Shown here piece after piece: positions 53,185-63,990 of a DNA stretch of 64,000 bases. Location of the stretch: NCBI RefSeq assembly GCF_019393635.1, contig NC_057863.1, positions 625,746,291 through 625,810,290 of the forward strand, written 5' to 3'. The DNA comes from Dromiciops gliroides. Taxonomy: Eukaryota; Chordata; Mammalia; Microbiotheria; Microbiotheriidae. How positions within the stretch are numbered: position 1 is the stretch's first letter; every line of letters begins with the position of its first letter. The notes below the pieces were generated by a model, which was given only the letters and a program-made list of their open reading frames with translations, was not told the DNA's origin and searched no databases. A program made the position numbers and the translations under genes.

Positions 53185-53402
53185 AGCATTTAAGAGCCTA
53201 CTTGTGTCAGGCACCTGTGATAAGTACTTTACAAACATTATTTAATTTGATCTTTGCAACAACCCCATAAGATAGGTGCTGTTATTATCCCCATTTTATA
53301 GTTGAGGAATCTAAGGTAGACGGAGTTTATGGGTTTTGCCACTCAGCAAGTGTGTGAGGCCAGATTAGGACTTCCTGACTCCATTGTGCCACCTAGCGGC
53401 TA
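53185..53402 (-). repeat. MIR SINE
   Basis: 'ttgatctttgcaacaacccc', 'attatccccattttatagtt', 'gtgccacctagcggctacct'. Antisense. Confidence 0.85.
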
Positions 53403-53937
53403 CCTCTTGTCATAGCCATATCTGGTACTCCACTTAAGAGTAATAATAGATAATATAGAAGTAACAGCAGGTACAGACCTTAGTCCAGGTGGGGAGATAC
53501 AGGTCCGAGTCCACTCTCTCTTCACCCGAGACTTACATCATTTCATCCATTTCAATGCAGCCAAGGAGAGGACTCCCATCTGCAGGTTGACACCTTTAGC
53601 ACGCCCTGTCCTGGTTAGACCCCAACCAAAAAGCCTCTTTGCCACACAATAAGGGAACAGAAAAACAATCATAAAATAGATGTACATTCTCCAGAGTGGA
53701 GAGCAGAGACTGCCTTTACCCAGGATCAGCCTCGCCAAAAATCTCCTTCCTTTCCTGGTCCCATTTTCTAAGATACCCAAAGCATAGAATGGCTAAGGGT
53801 CTTCCTGGATGCCCCAAGGACTTTCACTTTTCTTGGCTGATATACACTTGATCTTGGGATGAGTGCTTCTAGGAAGCACCAGGGACAATAAGTGAATGAA
53901 TAAATGACAGTTCCTGCCCTCAGAGGGCTTACATTTT

Positions 53938-54096
53938 TTTTCTTTTCTTTTCTTTTTTCTTTTGAAGGCAATGGGGGTTAAGTGACTTGCGCAGGGTCAC
54001 ACAGCTAGTCAGTGTCAAGTGTCTGAGGCTGGATTTGAACTCAGGTCCTCCTGAATCCAGGGCCGGTGTTTTATCCAATGTGCTACCTAGCTGCCC
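53938..54096 (-). repeat. CORE-SINE, first of a stacked pair
   Basis: Antisense copy with a TTTTC-rich tail. The target AGAGGGCTTACA flanks it at 53922 and 54097. Confidence 0.94.
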
Positions 54097-54114
54097 AGAG
54101 GGCTTACAATTTTT

Positions 54115-54257
54115 TTTGTTTTGCAGGGTAGTTGGGGTTAAGTGACTTGCCCAGGGTCACACAGCTAGTAAGTGATAAGTGTCTGAGGCTGGATTTGAAC
54201 TCAGGTCCTCCTGAATCCAGGGCCGGTGCTCTATCCACTGCGCCACCTAGCTGCCCC
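54115..54257 (-). repeat. CORE-SINE, second of a stacked pair
   Basis: Antisense copy 'ttttgcagggtagttggggt' to 'ctagctgcccc'. Flanked by AGAGGGCTTACAATTTT and GAGAGCTTACATTTT (54097-54114, 54258-54272). Confidence 0.94.
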
Positions 54258-54394
54258 GAGAGCTTACATTTTAATCTGGGAAGACAGCAGTTAGGAGAGT
54301 GGGGACTAGGGCACTTTAGTCTGAAAGTTCCAGGGATGATGAGTAGCCATTGGATAGGAGATTAACCCTTCCTTTCCAGGAACAATGTCAGAGT

Positions 54395-54484
54395 TAATCT
54401 GACCATCTTCCAGAACTGGAAAGCTAAGGAAAGGAAGGTGGATAGCCATCTAGTTTAACCCTCTCATTTTACAGCAATGGAAGC
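54395..54484 (-). repeat. MIR SINE, left half
   Basis: 'gccatctagtttaaccctct', 'cattttacagcaatggaagc'. The MIR text resumes at about 55628, so an ERV piece interrupts it. Confidence 0.65.
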
Positions 54485-55483
54485 TGTGGAAATTTAGTTT
54501 GATTTGGGGACCCTACCTTTAGGCTGAGATTAGAAAGCCTTAGGCCCTCAGGGTCTCTTCTGTGTGGGAGGTGCTGGTGCCCCTCCTTCTCTGCTTCAGC
54601 TGAGCCAAAAAGCCCCGTGGGCTGTACAAGATGCCAGGTCAGACATCTGGGGGGAAAAAGCCCCCAGCTCCCTCCGCCCTGAGCGGAAGTGTCTGAGAGA
54701 TGCTGGGCTCCGGCGTAGCCTGTACTAAGGCACGTGATGCTCGAGCATGCCCGCAGCCCCAGCCGCAGCCCTGGCTAGAGGATTAGCTTGGTGTGTGGGT
54801 GCAAGAAGCCCCGAGATTTGAGTGAAGAGAAGAAAAGGTATATATAGATCTGGGGGTTAGACTCTGAGAGGCGGAGAAGAGGACTGGAGGCAGCTGACGA
54901 GATTAGAAAGGTTGAAGCTCGGCAGACTAGAGACGGGGCTACAAGGACACAGGAGAAGGCTAAAGGACTAGGAGCAGAGAAAAGGGAGGCTGAAGGGCAG
55001 ACTGACAGAGCAGACAGACAGAAGGTCGGTGAGAGAGAAACACAGGGGTTCAGTGGTGGCAGTAAGGAGAGGAAAGTTAGAAGCAGGGGGATTTACAAAG
55101 TGAAAGGGGCTTGGAGTTAGAATAAAGTACCTGAGTGCCCTAAGGCAAGAGGCAGCTAAGGCCCCTATTGTATTAAAGAAGTTCCAGGTGCAGCAGGTAG
55201 GAAAGAGACACACCGCAATGCAGTCAGGTTGTACATTTTATTTCCCTGTATTCTTAATTTTAAATAGTATCTCAGAAATAAACTTTGCTTTGATTATTTG
55301 GTTAAGAGGCTTCTTAATCTTTTGCTTATCACTTTGGGAGTGGAGCAGTGTGGTGGAACTTTTATAAACGGCCCATACTAAGTTAATAGCAGTCAGATAG
55401 CCAGCTAGTCAACAGTCCCAGAATTAGTACCCCATTCAGATTAGCCACAAAATTAGTCCTAGTCAATTAAAAATATTCTTACA
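54485..55483 (+). mobile_element. LTR of a class II-like ERV
   Basis: Begins near TGTGGAAATTTAG and ends TTCTTACA just before a Lys-type primer-binding site. It has a TATATATA box near 54838 and AATAAACTTTGCTTT near 55277. Its middle (54600-54780) keeps many CpG sites. The 5' limit is less certain than the 3' limit. Fossil. Confidence 0.75.
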
Positions 55484-55489
55484 TTTGAA

Positions 55490-55507
55490 TGGCGCCCAAC
55501 GTGGGGC
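55490..55507 (+). other. tRNA-Lys(1,2)-type primer-binding site
   Basis: TGGCGCCCAACGTGGGGC is a perfect match to the Lys(1,2)-type site used by many class II retroviruses. It lies 6 nt after the LTR end. Confidence 0.92.
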
Positions 55508-55627
55508 TTACAGCCCAATTAGAATTTCTCTAAACTTATAATTTTTCATATACTCATAATTTTTCATAAATCCAATAATTATAAAAATGTTTCCAGATTA
55601 GCTAAATAGATAAATAATTAATTTTTG
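55508..55627 (+). mobile_element. Short leader of the class II-like ERV
   Basis: About 120 bp of AT-rich leader, then MIR sequence resumes. No gag, pol, env or 3' LTR follows within the window. Fossil. Confidence 0.6.
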
Positions 55628-55715
55628 TACAAAACTGAGGCTCAGAGAGATTCAGTGAGTTGACTGTCTCAGGTCACATGGTAAGTATAAGAGGTGAGAT
55701 CTGAAGCTTGTTCTT
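55628..55715 (-). repeat. MIR SINE, right half
   Basis: 'aaaactgaggctcagagaga', 'gactgtctcaggtcacatgg', 'gaggtgagatctgaagcttg'. It continues the MIR piece ending at 54484. Confidence 0.7.
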
Positions 55716-55739
55716 TTTTTAATGTATATGGAAATGCTC

Positions 55740-57080
55740 ATATTGTTTGGTGTTTGTGAATAAACATAAATAAAATATAAATAAATAATAAACTAATAAT
55801 AAATGATAAATGATAACAACAAAAGAGGCATGAGAAGTAGGCTACAACTCTTTAAAATTGTTTAAAAAAATTAGCATCGAAAATATTAGACACCCCCTCC
55901 TGAAAGTGACAAGGTTATGAGCCAATGACTTGCTGGAATCTCAGGGATCTTTTGGCACAATGTGGCATGGCATGGCATGGCATGGCTCCCTCTAGTGGTA
56001 GGTCTAGGTTCCAGGCCTCCAGGAAGCCTCTTGCTATAAGGGGACCCTTCCAAAATAACTGCCCCTAGAAACAACTTTCTCTAAGGAAGTACCCTTATTT
56101 CCAGAGCCTCTAAGCATTTCAGGGGTTGCTTGGGCAGTTGTTACCCCCATGCCCCATCTTCCTCTTTCCTTTCTTCCTTTTCCCCAATAGTTTTTTTTTT
56201 TTAAAGGCAAACACCAGATTTTAAGCAAAAATACCAGGAGTGAGTTATTCAGTGGCAATGTCTTAGTGGTTGAAGAAAGAAAAAGGAGGGGATGGATGCT
56301 GGATGTGTTGTTTGGGTGACTTTTTTTTTTAATGGGACCTAGAAGAACACGCCCCCACCAGGCGCCAAGAACATATTGTTCAGAGGGAAAGATTTGTGAG
56401 CGGGTGGCTGTCCAGGGCCCGGGGTTGCTGGGTGGAGGCTCCCACCAGCTGGTACCTGTTTTCTTTTCCACTAGATGCAGTTGGGAGGGAATGAGTGCCT
56501 CATATTCCAGGCCCTATCCCAGTGGGAAGAGGGGCGGAGTTTTTCGATCTCAATCACCACTTGGCACTTGGAGGGGCCCCGCATGACGATGCTGTGAGAG
56601 AGGCAGCATCTCGGGGAGAAGTGGTTCAAACTGGTGCTCAGGAAGGGGGAATGGGAGCAGGACTGGGTGAAAGGGTGAGCAAGTTCACTTGGGGCCTTGG
56701 GGAGCCCTCCTGGCCAGATCCAGAGCTTACTTCAGGCCCTCAAAAAAGGAATCTTTTGGTTCCGGTATCAGGACCCAAGGGAAAGAGACTGAACTTTCTC
56801 CCTAGGGTCTGCCCAGGGTGTCTGGCAGAAGACAAGATTCATCGATCTAGACCGGGGATAGGACCTCAAAAGACATCTGGTTTTTTGTTTTTTTTTAACA
56901 GGCAAGGAAACTGAGGCCCAGGGAGGTCAGAACATCATACAAATGGATCTCAGAGACCAACCTCATTTAACAGATGAGGAAACAGAGGTAGCAATCATTG
57001 GAAGTGGACTCTGAAAGAGGGACTTTTGGCTCTTCCTTTTTGGTAGAAGGGGTTAGCCCGATGCCCATTGGGCTTGTGGA
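55740..57080. other. Mostly unique sequence, no gene recognised
   Basis: Contains a (GGCAT)n repeat at about 55962-55985 (five 'catgg' units) and MIR remnants near 56900-56990 ('acaggcaaggaaactgaggc', 'aacagatgaggaaacagagg'). The GC-richer 56350-56800 part has open frames on both strands, the longest 145 codons, without recognisable domains. Confidence 0.4.
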
Positions 57081-57084
57081 CACA

Positions 57085-57405
57085 AAGGTAAATTGTGGTT
57101 TTGGTATCTCCTTCCTTCCTCCTTCCTTTTATCCAGCCTCCTCATAGCTGCCAATTTAATATTCCAAGACAACATCGCTCCCCAGCTCAAGAACCTCCCT
57201 TGGCTCCCTATTATTTCTAGCTCGTCATTTAAAGCCCATCCTCTTCTCACCTTTTATACTTACTGTGTGAACTGAGACAGACAACTCACTAGTTCCCTCA
57301 TCTGTAAAATGAGCCTGAGAAGCAAATGCAAACTGCTCCAGGATCTCTGCCAAGAAAACCCCCAATGGGGTCACGAAGGGTCAGACATGATTGAAAAACA
57401 ACACA
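57085..57405 (+). repeat. L2 fragment joined to MAR1-like SINE end
   Basis: 57150-57255 is L2 text ('caagaacctccctttggctcc'-like, 'catttaaagcccatcctctt'). 57262-57400 is a sense MAR1-like end ('gccaagaaaacccccaatgg', 'ggtcacgaagggtcagacat', 'gattgaaaaacaacac') with an RTE/BovB-type tail. Confidence 0.7.
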
Positions 57406-57554
57406 AATCACCCAGAAAATCACCTAGCAATGGCTTTCCTTCATATTTGGGGCTGGGTCCCAAGGCACAGATGGAGTCTCAGGAGATTCTGAAGACATTT
57501 CTGGGTTCCTTCTCCACTTGGGGCTGCTCTCTTGGATTTGCTTATCTGGGTAGA

Positions 57555-57670
57555 TGTTGCTTTGCCCCAGTGGAATGTTAAGCTCTCTGAGGGCAGGGAC
57601 CTTCATATCCCAGGCTCCTACACAGTGCCTGGCACATAGGACCTCCCAGCTACTGAAGAATGAGTCAAAG
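57555..57670 (+). mobile_element. L2 3' terminus
   Basis: 'tgttaagctctctgagggca', 'cctacacagtgcctggcaca'. Confidence 0.7.
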
Positions 57671-57734
57671 CTTACTGAAGTGAATTGAATTTGGATCACA
57701 GACAAGATCGCAGGCCAGCCCCTGTTTTTACAGG

Positions 57735-57905
57735 TGAGGAGACTAAAGCCAGGAGGATCCACAGGAGCATAGATTTAGGGATGGAAGGGAATTCCCACCT
57801 CCAGGCTTTATAGTGGAGGAAATCAAGGCATAGGCATATTAAGCGTCTCATCCGTGACCCCAGAAGTCCCGAGTGTTAGAGCCTGGATTTGAACTCAGGT
57901 CAGGT
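57735..57905 (-). repeat. MIR SINE, diverged
   Basis: 'caggtgaggagactaaagcc', 'cctggatttgaactcaggtc'. Antisense. It is followed by a (TC)n tract at about 57952-57975. Confidence 0.6.
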
Positions 57906-58079
57906 TCACATACCTCAGAGTCTCTTCCTTCTTTCCTTTCTCTGTTTCTGATTCTCTCTCTCTCTCTCTCTCTCCCTCTGTTTTACTCCTTCTTTGTCTC
58001 CCCCCAGCTTCTGTCTCTGTCTCCCCACAGTCTCTGTTTCTCTCTCTCTCTCTCGTACCTGGTTGGTTTGGACTAAGAA

Positions 58080-58620
58080 TATCTATCTCTGGGACTCCAA
58101 GGAGGGCTCTTTCTGGGAACTCCAGCAGTACCCCCCCCCTTCAGCCTTCTCCCACCAGCCCCCAGCGCTGAACCTCCTTTTGTTTAATGGCCAGGAGAGA
58201 AAGCTGGAAGGAGGGGGGAGTTCAGTGTGCAGAGACAGCCGCCAGTTCTGTGTGCTTAAAGTCTTGCACGAGAAACAATCTCCCATCCGTGAATCACCAG
58301 GCTCCGGCCAAACACTTGCTCAATGACATATCCCACCCAAGGGGCAAGAGAGTCGGGTGACCTAATGCTGCTTCTCCAATGCCTAGGAGTCCCTCCCAGC
58401 ACTACCTAATGCTTCAGCATTGCTAGTCCGGAGGGAGCTGTCCCCGCCCCCCTCCCCAGGCTGCACGCTCCCCTTGCCTGAGCCCAAGGCCTGACAGGCA
58501 GGCAGACCCTCCCGGCCAGGGCTACAGTGACTGTTAATTGTTCAGATGGCTTCAGCCTGGGTGAGGCCAACATTTTCCACTTTACTAAGGGCTGTTGAGC
58601 CATCAGCCCTGAAATCCCAG
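58080..58620. other. Unique sequence, no gene recognised
   Basis: No repeat or coding signature recognised. A short C-run lies at about 58131-58139. Confidence 0.35.
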
Positions 58621-58621
58621 T

Positions 58622-58703
58622 CACACATCTGCTAGCGTTTCCCAGGATGAAGTGGAAAGGGATTCCAGGGCCCAATGTCTTGCATGAGGACCCTAAATCA
58701 CTC
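58622..58703 (-). repeat. 83-bp repeat, arm 2
   Basis: 'cacacatctgctagcgtttc' to 'gaccctaaatcactca', the reverse complement of 51267-51349, about 94% alike by eye. Both boundaries are sharp. Confidence 0.9.
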
Positions 58704-58875
58704 ACCATAAAAACACCCCAAAATCCTCCATGAACTCCAAAACATCAAGAAATAGTGTGACCACTTTACAGATAGGAAAACTGAGACTGAGGGAAGTTTG
58801 TTAGGATCAAAAAAACTTCATGGTGTCAGAGACAGGGTTAGGATGCTGGAATTCTCCCTGGACATAATTCTAGAC

Positions 58876-59271
58876 CAGGGGTCCTTAAGTGGGGCTCTTT
58901 GAACTAGGTTTTGTTGTTGTTAGTTTTGTTTGTTTGTTTGTTTGTTTGTTTGTTTGTTTGTTTGTGGTGAGGCAATTGGGGTTAAGTGACTTGCCCAGGG
59001 TCACACAGCTAGTTAAGTGTTAAGTGTCTGAGGCTGGATTTGAACTCAGTTCCTATTGAATCCAGGGCCGGTGCTCTATCCACTGTGCCACCTAGCTGTC
59101 CCGATTTTGTTTTTTTAATATCTGGGTGACTATGTTGATACAATTGGTTTCATTTGTGATCTCATAGATTTTATTTTATGCATTTAAAAACACTCTTCAG
59201 TGAAGGGATCCATAGGCCTCACCAGAAACTGTCAAAGGGGTCCATGACTCAAAACTAGCTAAGGACCCTTG
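58876..59271. mobile_element. hAT-like DNA transposon with nested SINE
   Basis: Terminal inverted repeats: CAGGGGTCCTTAAGT at the left, and CAAGGGTCCTTAGCT when the right end is reversed. Flanks TTCTAGAC and TCCTGGAC fit a diverged 8-bp TSD. The interior is AT-rich ('ttatttttatgcatttaaaa'-like) and non-coding. An antisense CORE-SINE sits at about 58925-59102. Confidence 0.78.
58925..59102 (-). repeat. CORE-SINE with (TTTG)n tail
   Basis: Antisense copy. The tail is a (GTTT)n array of about 10 units. Body 'ggtgaggcaattggggttaa', head 'gccacctagctgtcccg'. Confidence 0.94.
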
Positions 59272-59311
59272 TCCTGGACTATGCCTCCCTCTAGAGCCTT
59301 GCTAGGGCAGA

Positions 59312-59515
59312 AGAGGCGGGGTGGTGTAGTGAGTGGACAGAGGACAGAGGAACCTCAGGGTCAGGAAGACCTCCTGCCTCTGACACGTTCTGGCTGTGGG
59401 CTGACCGCTTTAACTCCTGGAGCCTTATTTTCCTCTTCCATCAAATGAGGGGGTTGGAATGGATGGATACTATGATATCTTCCAGCTCTAAATTTAAGAT
59501 CCTATGCCCTTACTC
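59312..59515 (+). repeat. MIR-like SINE
   Basis: 'aggcggggtggtgtagtgag', 'cctgcctctgacacgttctg', 'tccagctctaaatttaagat'. Sense, old. Confidence 0.7.
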
Positions 59516-59930
59516 AGAGCCCCAAACCCTGAAAGACTGTAGGTTATAGAGAAATTGCTGGTATCCATCAGTGGAGTTAAGATTTCACAATGTCAGTTTC
59601 CAATACTGATGAAACCATGGGTTCCAGCCCACCCCCCAGCCCCCATCTAAAATATAACATCTCTGAACAAAACTAGGGCAGGGCAATAAAAGCTTCGTCC
59701 CAAGGTGCCAAAATTTAGATAGTGCTAGCAACACTTGTATTCCTTTTTAGCAGATAGAGTTGAACTGAACTAAGCTCAGTTTAGCAGCTCCAGGTTAAGT
59801 TCCCCTACCTGCCTCTTCCACTTTCCTAGCAGCAGCTTCATTGATATCCAAGGGTTTCTCCCCTCCATGGGGCCTTGTGTCTTGAGGTCTAACATTCTGA
59901 TTCCGTTCCGTGCTTTTCTAGGGATCCAGA
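59516..59930. other. No feature recognised
   Basis: Unique-looking sequence between repeats. An imperfect palindromic TTGAACTGAACTAAGCTCAG lies at about 59760. Confidence 0.3.
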
Positions 59931-59944
59931 CTCCTTTTATTTTA

Positions 59945-60168
59945 TTATTTTATTATTTATTTATTTATCTATTTATTTACTTATTCATTCATTCATTTAT
60001 CTATTTATTTATTTATTCATTGATTGGTTGATTGTGGGGCAATGAGGGTTGAGTGACTTGCCCAGGGTCACACAGCTAGTAAGTGTCAAGTGTCTGAGGT
60101 CGCATTTGAACTAAGGTCCTTCTGAATCCAGGGCCGGTGCTTTATCCACTGTGCTACCTAGACTCCCC
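59945..60168 (-). repeat. CORE-SINE with expanded (TTTA)n tail
   Basis: Antisense copy. Its tail has grown into TTTA/TTCA/TCTA tetranucleotides at 59937-60020. Body 'gtggggcaatgagggttgag'. AGACTCCTTTTATTTT and AGACTCTTTTTAAAG flank it. Confidence 0.9.
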
Positions 60169-60359
60169 CAGACTCTTTTTAAAGAATGTCCCCCAAACCA
60201 TGGTGTCCACAAATATAGGCACCCTAGTGATTATTTTATTTTTCTTCCACATTTACAAAGGAAATGGGTCTACTTAGTCATTCAAGAGAGTATGTCAGAA
60301 AACAGGTGGTCAAGGGAACTGGGGTCAAGCCCTGGCTTTGCAACATATTACCTATGTGA

Positions 60360-60535
60360 CCTTTGCCAAGTCACATCACTTAGGATCATAAGATCTTGGA
60401 CCTGGAGCTGGATGGAACTTCAGAGGCTCTCATTTTACACATGGGGAAAACAAACCCAGGGAGGTCAAAAGGTCATAGACCTAGAGTTGCTAGTTCAACC
60501 CCCTCATCTTACATATAGGGAAACTGAGGCCCAGG
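60360..60535 (-). repeat. MIR-type fragments
   Basis: 'catttacacatggggaaaac'-like text, 'cccagggaggtcaaaaggtc', 'catatagggaaactgaggcc'. Antisense, two overlapping pieces. Confidence 0.6.
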
Positions 60536-60549
60536 GAGATCAGCATCTT

Positions 60550-60705
60550 TTTTTTTTTGTTTTGTTTTTTTGCAGGCAATGGGGGTTAAGTGACTTGCCC
60601 AGGGTCACACAGCTAGTAAGTGTCAAGTGTCTGAGGCCGGATTTGAACTCAGGTACTCCTGAATTCAGGGCCGGTGCTTTAACCACTGCGCCATCTAGCT
60701 GCCCC
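60550..60705 (-). repeat. CORE-SINE
   Basis: Antisense copy. TSD GAGATCAGCATCTT at 60536-60549 and 60706-60719. Confidence 0.95.
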
Positions 60706-60783
60706 GAGATCAGCATCTTAAATCAAAAGCTGACAGGGACCTTAGAGGTCATCTAATCCAACACGATGAGGGAAATGGTATCA

Positions 60784-60910
60784 CGTAGGTGGTGCTGCAG
60801 ATAGAGTACCAGCCCTGGAGTCAGGAGGACCCGAGTTCAAATTCAGTCTCAGATACTTTCTAGTTGTGTGACCCTGGACAAGTCACTTACTCATGATTGC
60901 CTAAAAAAAT
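60784..60910 (+). repeat. CORE-SINE, diverged
   Basis: 'aggtggtgctgcagatagag', 'caggaggacccgagttcaaa', 'cctggacaagtcacttactc'. Sense. Confidence 0.85.
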
Positions 60911-61084
60911 GAGGAAAATGAGGTTCAAGGAAATCATAGTCTTATAGAAAGGGACCTCAGAGGCCAGCAGGGGTGTGTGTGTGGGGGGTCAGTGTTTTAT
61001 CCCATGTTACATGGGTGGTAAGTGTCAGAGGCAGGATTTGAACTGTAGGCCTCAGCTTTCTCCTCTGGTTCCAGCCTCCATTAT

Positions 61085-62195
61085 ATCATGATTGGGCTGT
61101 TGATGCCCTTCCCAGCACAGCAATCCTCGAAAACATCCCTCTCTGTGCCGGTCCTCTCCGGCACCATGTTCCTCCACCTGTCTTTGCTCCTTCCAGGGGG
61201 AAGATTGTCCCATCCTCTGAGCATGACTCAACTTGGCTCCACAAAGTTTTTATGGGAGTTCTGGGAACAGTGGGCAGGGCTAGGCTGGGATCCCTGAACC
61301 TTCTGCTTGTAGAATTTACCACTGGATGCTGCAGCCAATGTTTTAAGCGTTTCCCAGGCAACCGCTCAACCCTCCCGGGTCCCTGGCCTTTATCCAAGAT
61401 TGCACAGTGGGGATGAGGGCAGAAGAGAGTTGGGGAAGAGGTGGAGGGAAGAGGGATGGAGTGGGGGGGGGATGGAGGAAACTGAGTCAATTCTTCTCCT
61501 CCCACAACCACCTGGGTAAACAGTGACCCAACAGTTAGTTCCGGCTTCTCCCAGGGATCGGGGTTACCTTTTGCCCTGTGGTGTCCATACACCAAACTGG
61601 TAGATCACAAAGGGGTTGGGTCCTCCCTCGATGTCGGACCTCATGCCTTTTTGTTGTTCTTGGATCCAGTAATGTTGGAGGTGGGGTGGGGGTGGGCAGG
61701 GGGAGTCAGGAGAAGAGGGTGGGTATTGGAAAAGAAACTGGAAAAAACCCCTTTGGTTGGTAAGTAGGGCTGGGGCATTTCACTAATAAAAACCTGCACA
61801 AAATTATTTCTTGCTGGTTATAGGAAATTCATGGTCTCAACTCTCCTGAATCCAAAAATTGTTTCTCTTTTCCCCCTCTTTCCAGCAAGGCAAATAGAAA
61901 ATGACATGCCGGAGATACTCATTACAGAGAGTCCCGAAAGTTTTAGAGCAGTTTGATGTTTTAAAGGTTCAATAACATGTGATATGTCGTCTCCCTTATT
62001 CGAGAAGAGGCATTGTTATAATGAAAGCATGACCTTGAGGTTCATCAAATGTTTTCCTTACAACCATCTGGTGGGGTTTAAGTAGTGCAAGTATTATGAT
62101 CCTCATTTACCTGATGAGGAAACTGAGTCTCAGAGGGGTCAACTATCCTACAGTAAGTGATTCGGACCATATCTCTCCCCAACCTCTCTGCCGTG
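61085..62195. other. Mostly unique sequence, no gene recognised
   Basis: The longest open frame (minus, 61086-61595, 169 codons) is rich in Pro, Ser and Arg with no recognised domain. About 61925-62010 ('agagagtcccgaaagtttta') recalls a mariner terminal region but has no partner end. 62095-62165 is MIR-like. Confidence 0.4.
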
Positions 62196-62199
62196 CCGC

Positions 62200-62770
62200 A
62201 GTCTTGTGTCACCATCTAGATGTTCCATAGACATCTCAAACTCAAAATGTTCCACCTTCTCCCCCTTCTCCCCAAACTCCCACCATCTCTCTCACTTACC
62301 TTTTTGTCTAGAATTAGATTGTCAGTCTTCTAATCACCTGAGTTTGCAACCTCTTCGTCATCCTGGATTTTGCATTCTCTCTCACCCCACTCACCCCACT
62401 CACCCCACATGGCCACTCATCTGCTACATCTTGTCAATTAGACCTCCAGGATGTTTCTACTATCCATCCCTTTCTCTCTATTCACAAAGGACCTTCTTTC
62501 CTAGACTGTTGTAGGGGCCTCCTGATGGGTCTCCCTGACTCCAGCCTCCACCCTCCCTGGCTCCACTCCATTCTCCACACAGCTGCCCAAATGAAATTCC
62601 TGAAGCACAGGGTCTGACACAAAATGGGTGTGCTTATGACATTTCAGTGACTTCCTGTCACCTCAACGACAAAACACAGACTCCTCCCTTTGGAATCCAA
62701 AGCTCTTCACAACTCAGTTTCAACCTCTATTTTCATTATTGCCTCTTACATACTCTGTGGTTCTGCTACT
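62200..62770 (+). mobile_element. L2 LINE 3' region
   Basis: 'catagacatctcaaactcaa', 'gactgttgtaggggcctcct', 'gatgggtctccctgactcca', 'cagtgacttcctgtcacctc'. The order matches the L2 piece at 22.5 kb. Confidence 0.8.
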
Positions 62771-62779
62771 AACACATGG

Positions 62780-63000
62780 TGCTCTCTCTCTCCCTCCTTC
62801 CCTCTCCCTCCCTCCCTCTTTATCCTTTTCTTTCTCCCCCCCCTCTGTCACTCTCTGCTCTCCTCCCCTCCCCTGCCCTCTCCTCCCCTCCGCTCCCCTC
62901 TCCTCCTCTCCTCCCCTCCTCTCCTCTGTCTCTTTCTCTGTCTCTGTCTGTTTGTCTGTCTGTCTCTTGTCTCTCCCTTTCCTCCTTATCATTGTCTCTT
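62780..63000. repeat. CT-rich low-complexity tract
   Basis: Pyrimidine-rich CTCC/TCTG text interrupting the L2 region. Open frames across it are artefacts. Confidence 0.9.
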
Positions 63001-63339
63001 GGAATTCCTCTCTCCATTCAAGGCTCTGAATGCCCCCACCTATGGAAAGTCCATCTGTATCCAATTGTGATTCCCATGCCACGCCCGGAATTACTTTGTG
63101 CATATTTTGTGTTTGAGGAAGCAAGGCAGGATGGACAGAGTAGAGCTGACCTTGGACCAGGGATCAACCTCTGCCCCTGATTCTTACTACCTGTGTGACT
63201 CTTGGCAAGTAGCTTACAATTTTTTAAGTCTGTGAGTAGCAAAGCAGGGGTTGATGATGTGTGTGTGTGGGGGGGTCAGGATTCCCTATACCGATGAAAT
63301 TACAGGTTCCCTATTCCCTAGTCTCTTCCCCAACCCCTA

Positions 63340-63450
63340 AATGATCAATAGATTTACTTCTCTCTGCACATATTGTTTCCTCTTAGTAGAATATAAGCTC
63401 TCGGAGGGCAGGAATTGTTCCATTTTTGTCCCCTCCATACATTCTCCCCA
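63340..63450 (+). mobile_element. L2 3' terminus
   Basis: 'agaatataagctctcggagg', 'gcaggaattgttccattttt'. Confidence 0.65.
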
Positions 63451-63544
63451 AGCCAGCAACACACTGGCCTCCTTGCTGTTGTTCTACCCACAGGGCATTT
63501 CATTGACTGTCCCCCATGTTTGGAGGGGGGATGGAGAAAACTCC

Positions 63545-63990
63545 TTCCTCAGTCTGGGTTTTGCTGGTTTCCTTCAAATCCCAGCTAAAATCCCATCTCT
63601 GCCCCTCCAGTTAATGCTGGTGCCTTCCCTCTATTGATTATCTCCACTTTATTCCTTCTGCATCTTCTTTTTTTGTTTTGTTTTTTTGTTGTTTTTGCAG
63701 GGCAATGCGGGTTAAGTGACTTGCCCAGGGTCACACAGCTGGTTAAGTGTCAAGTGTCTGAGGCTGGATTTGAACTCAGGTCCTCCTGAATCCAAGGCCA
63801 GTGCTTTATCCACTGTGCCACCTAGCTGCCCTGCATCTTCTTTTTTACACAGTTGTTTGCCTGTTGTCTTCCCCATTAGACTGTGAAATCCTCAAGGGCA
63901 GGGACTTTTGCCCTTCTTTGTATCCCCAGACCGTAGCATAGTGCCTGGCATATAGTAGGTACTTAATAAATGCTTGTTGACTGGCCTTGT
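63545..63990 (+). mobile_element. L2 3' end split by a SINE
   Basis: 'cttcaaatcccagctaaaat', 'ttaatgctggtgccttccct', then after the SINE 'ccattagactgtgaaatcct', 'gcatagtgcctggcatatag' and 'taataaatgcttgttgactg'. Confidence 0.85.
63673..63830 (-). repeat. CORE-SINE nested in L2
   Basis: Antisense copy. TSD CTGCATCTTCTTTTTT at 63657-63672 and 63831-63846. Confidence 0.96.

Noticed and set aside
55962-55985. CATGG repeat as a regulatory cluster
   Set aside because: About five short units only. More likely a small replication-slippage repeat.
55985-56005. CTCF-like site (CCACTAGAGGGAG on the minus strand)
   Set aside because: One core position departs from the usual pattern and no other support is visible, so it was not listed as a feature.
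61086-61595. 169-codon minus-strand frame in GC-rich sequence
   Set aside because: Biased Pro/Ser/Arg composition and no recognised motif. The length is plausible by chance in GC-rich DNA.
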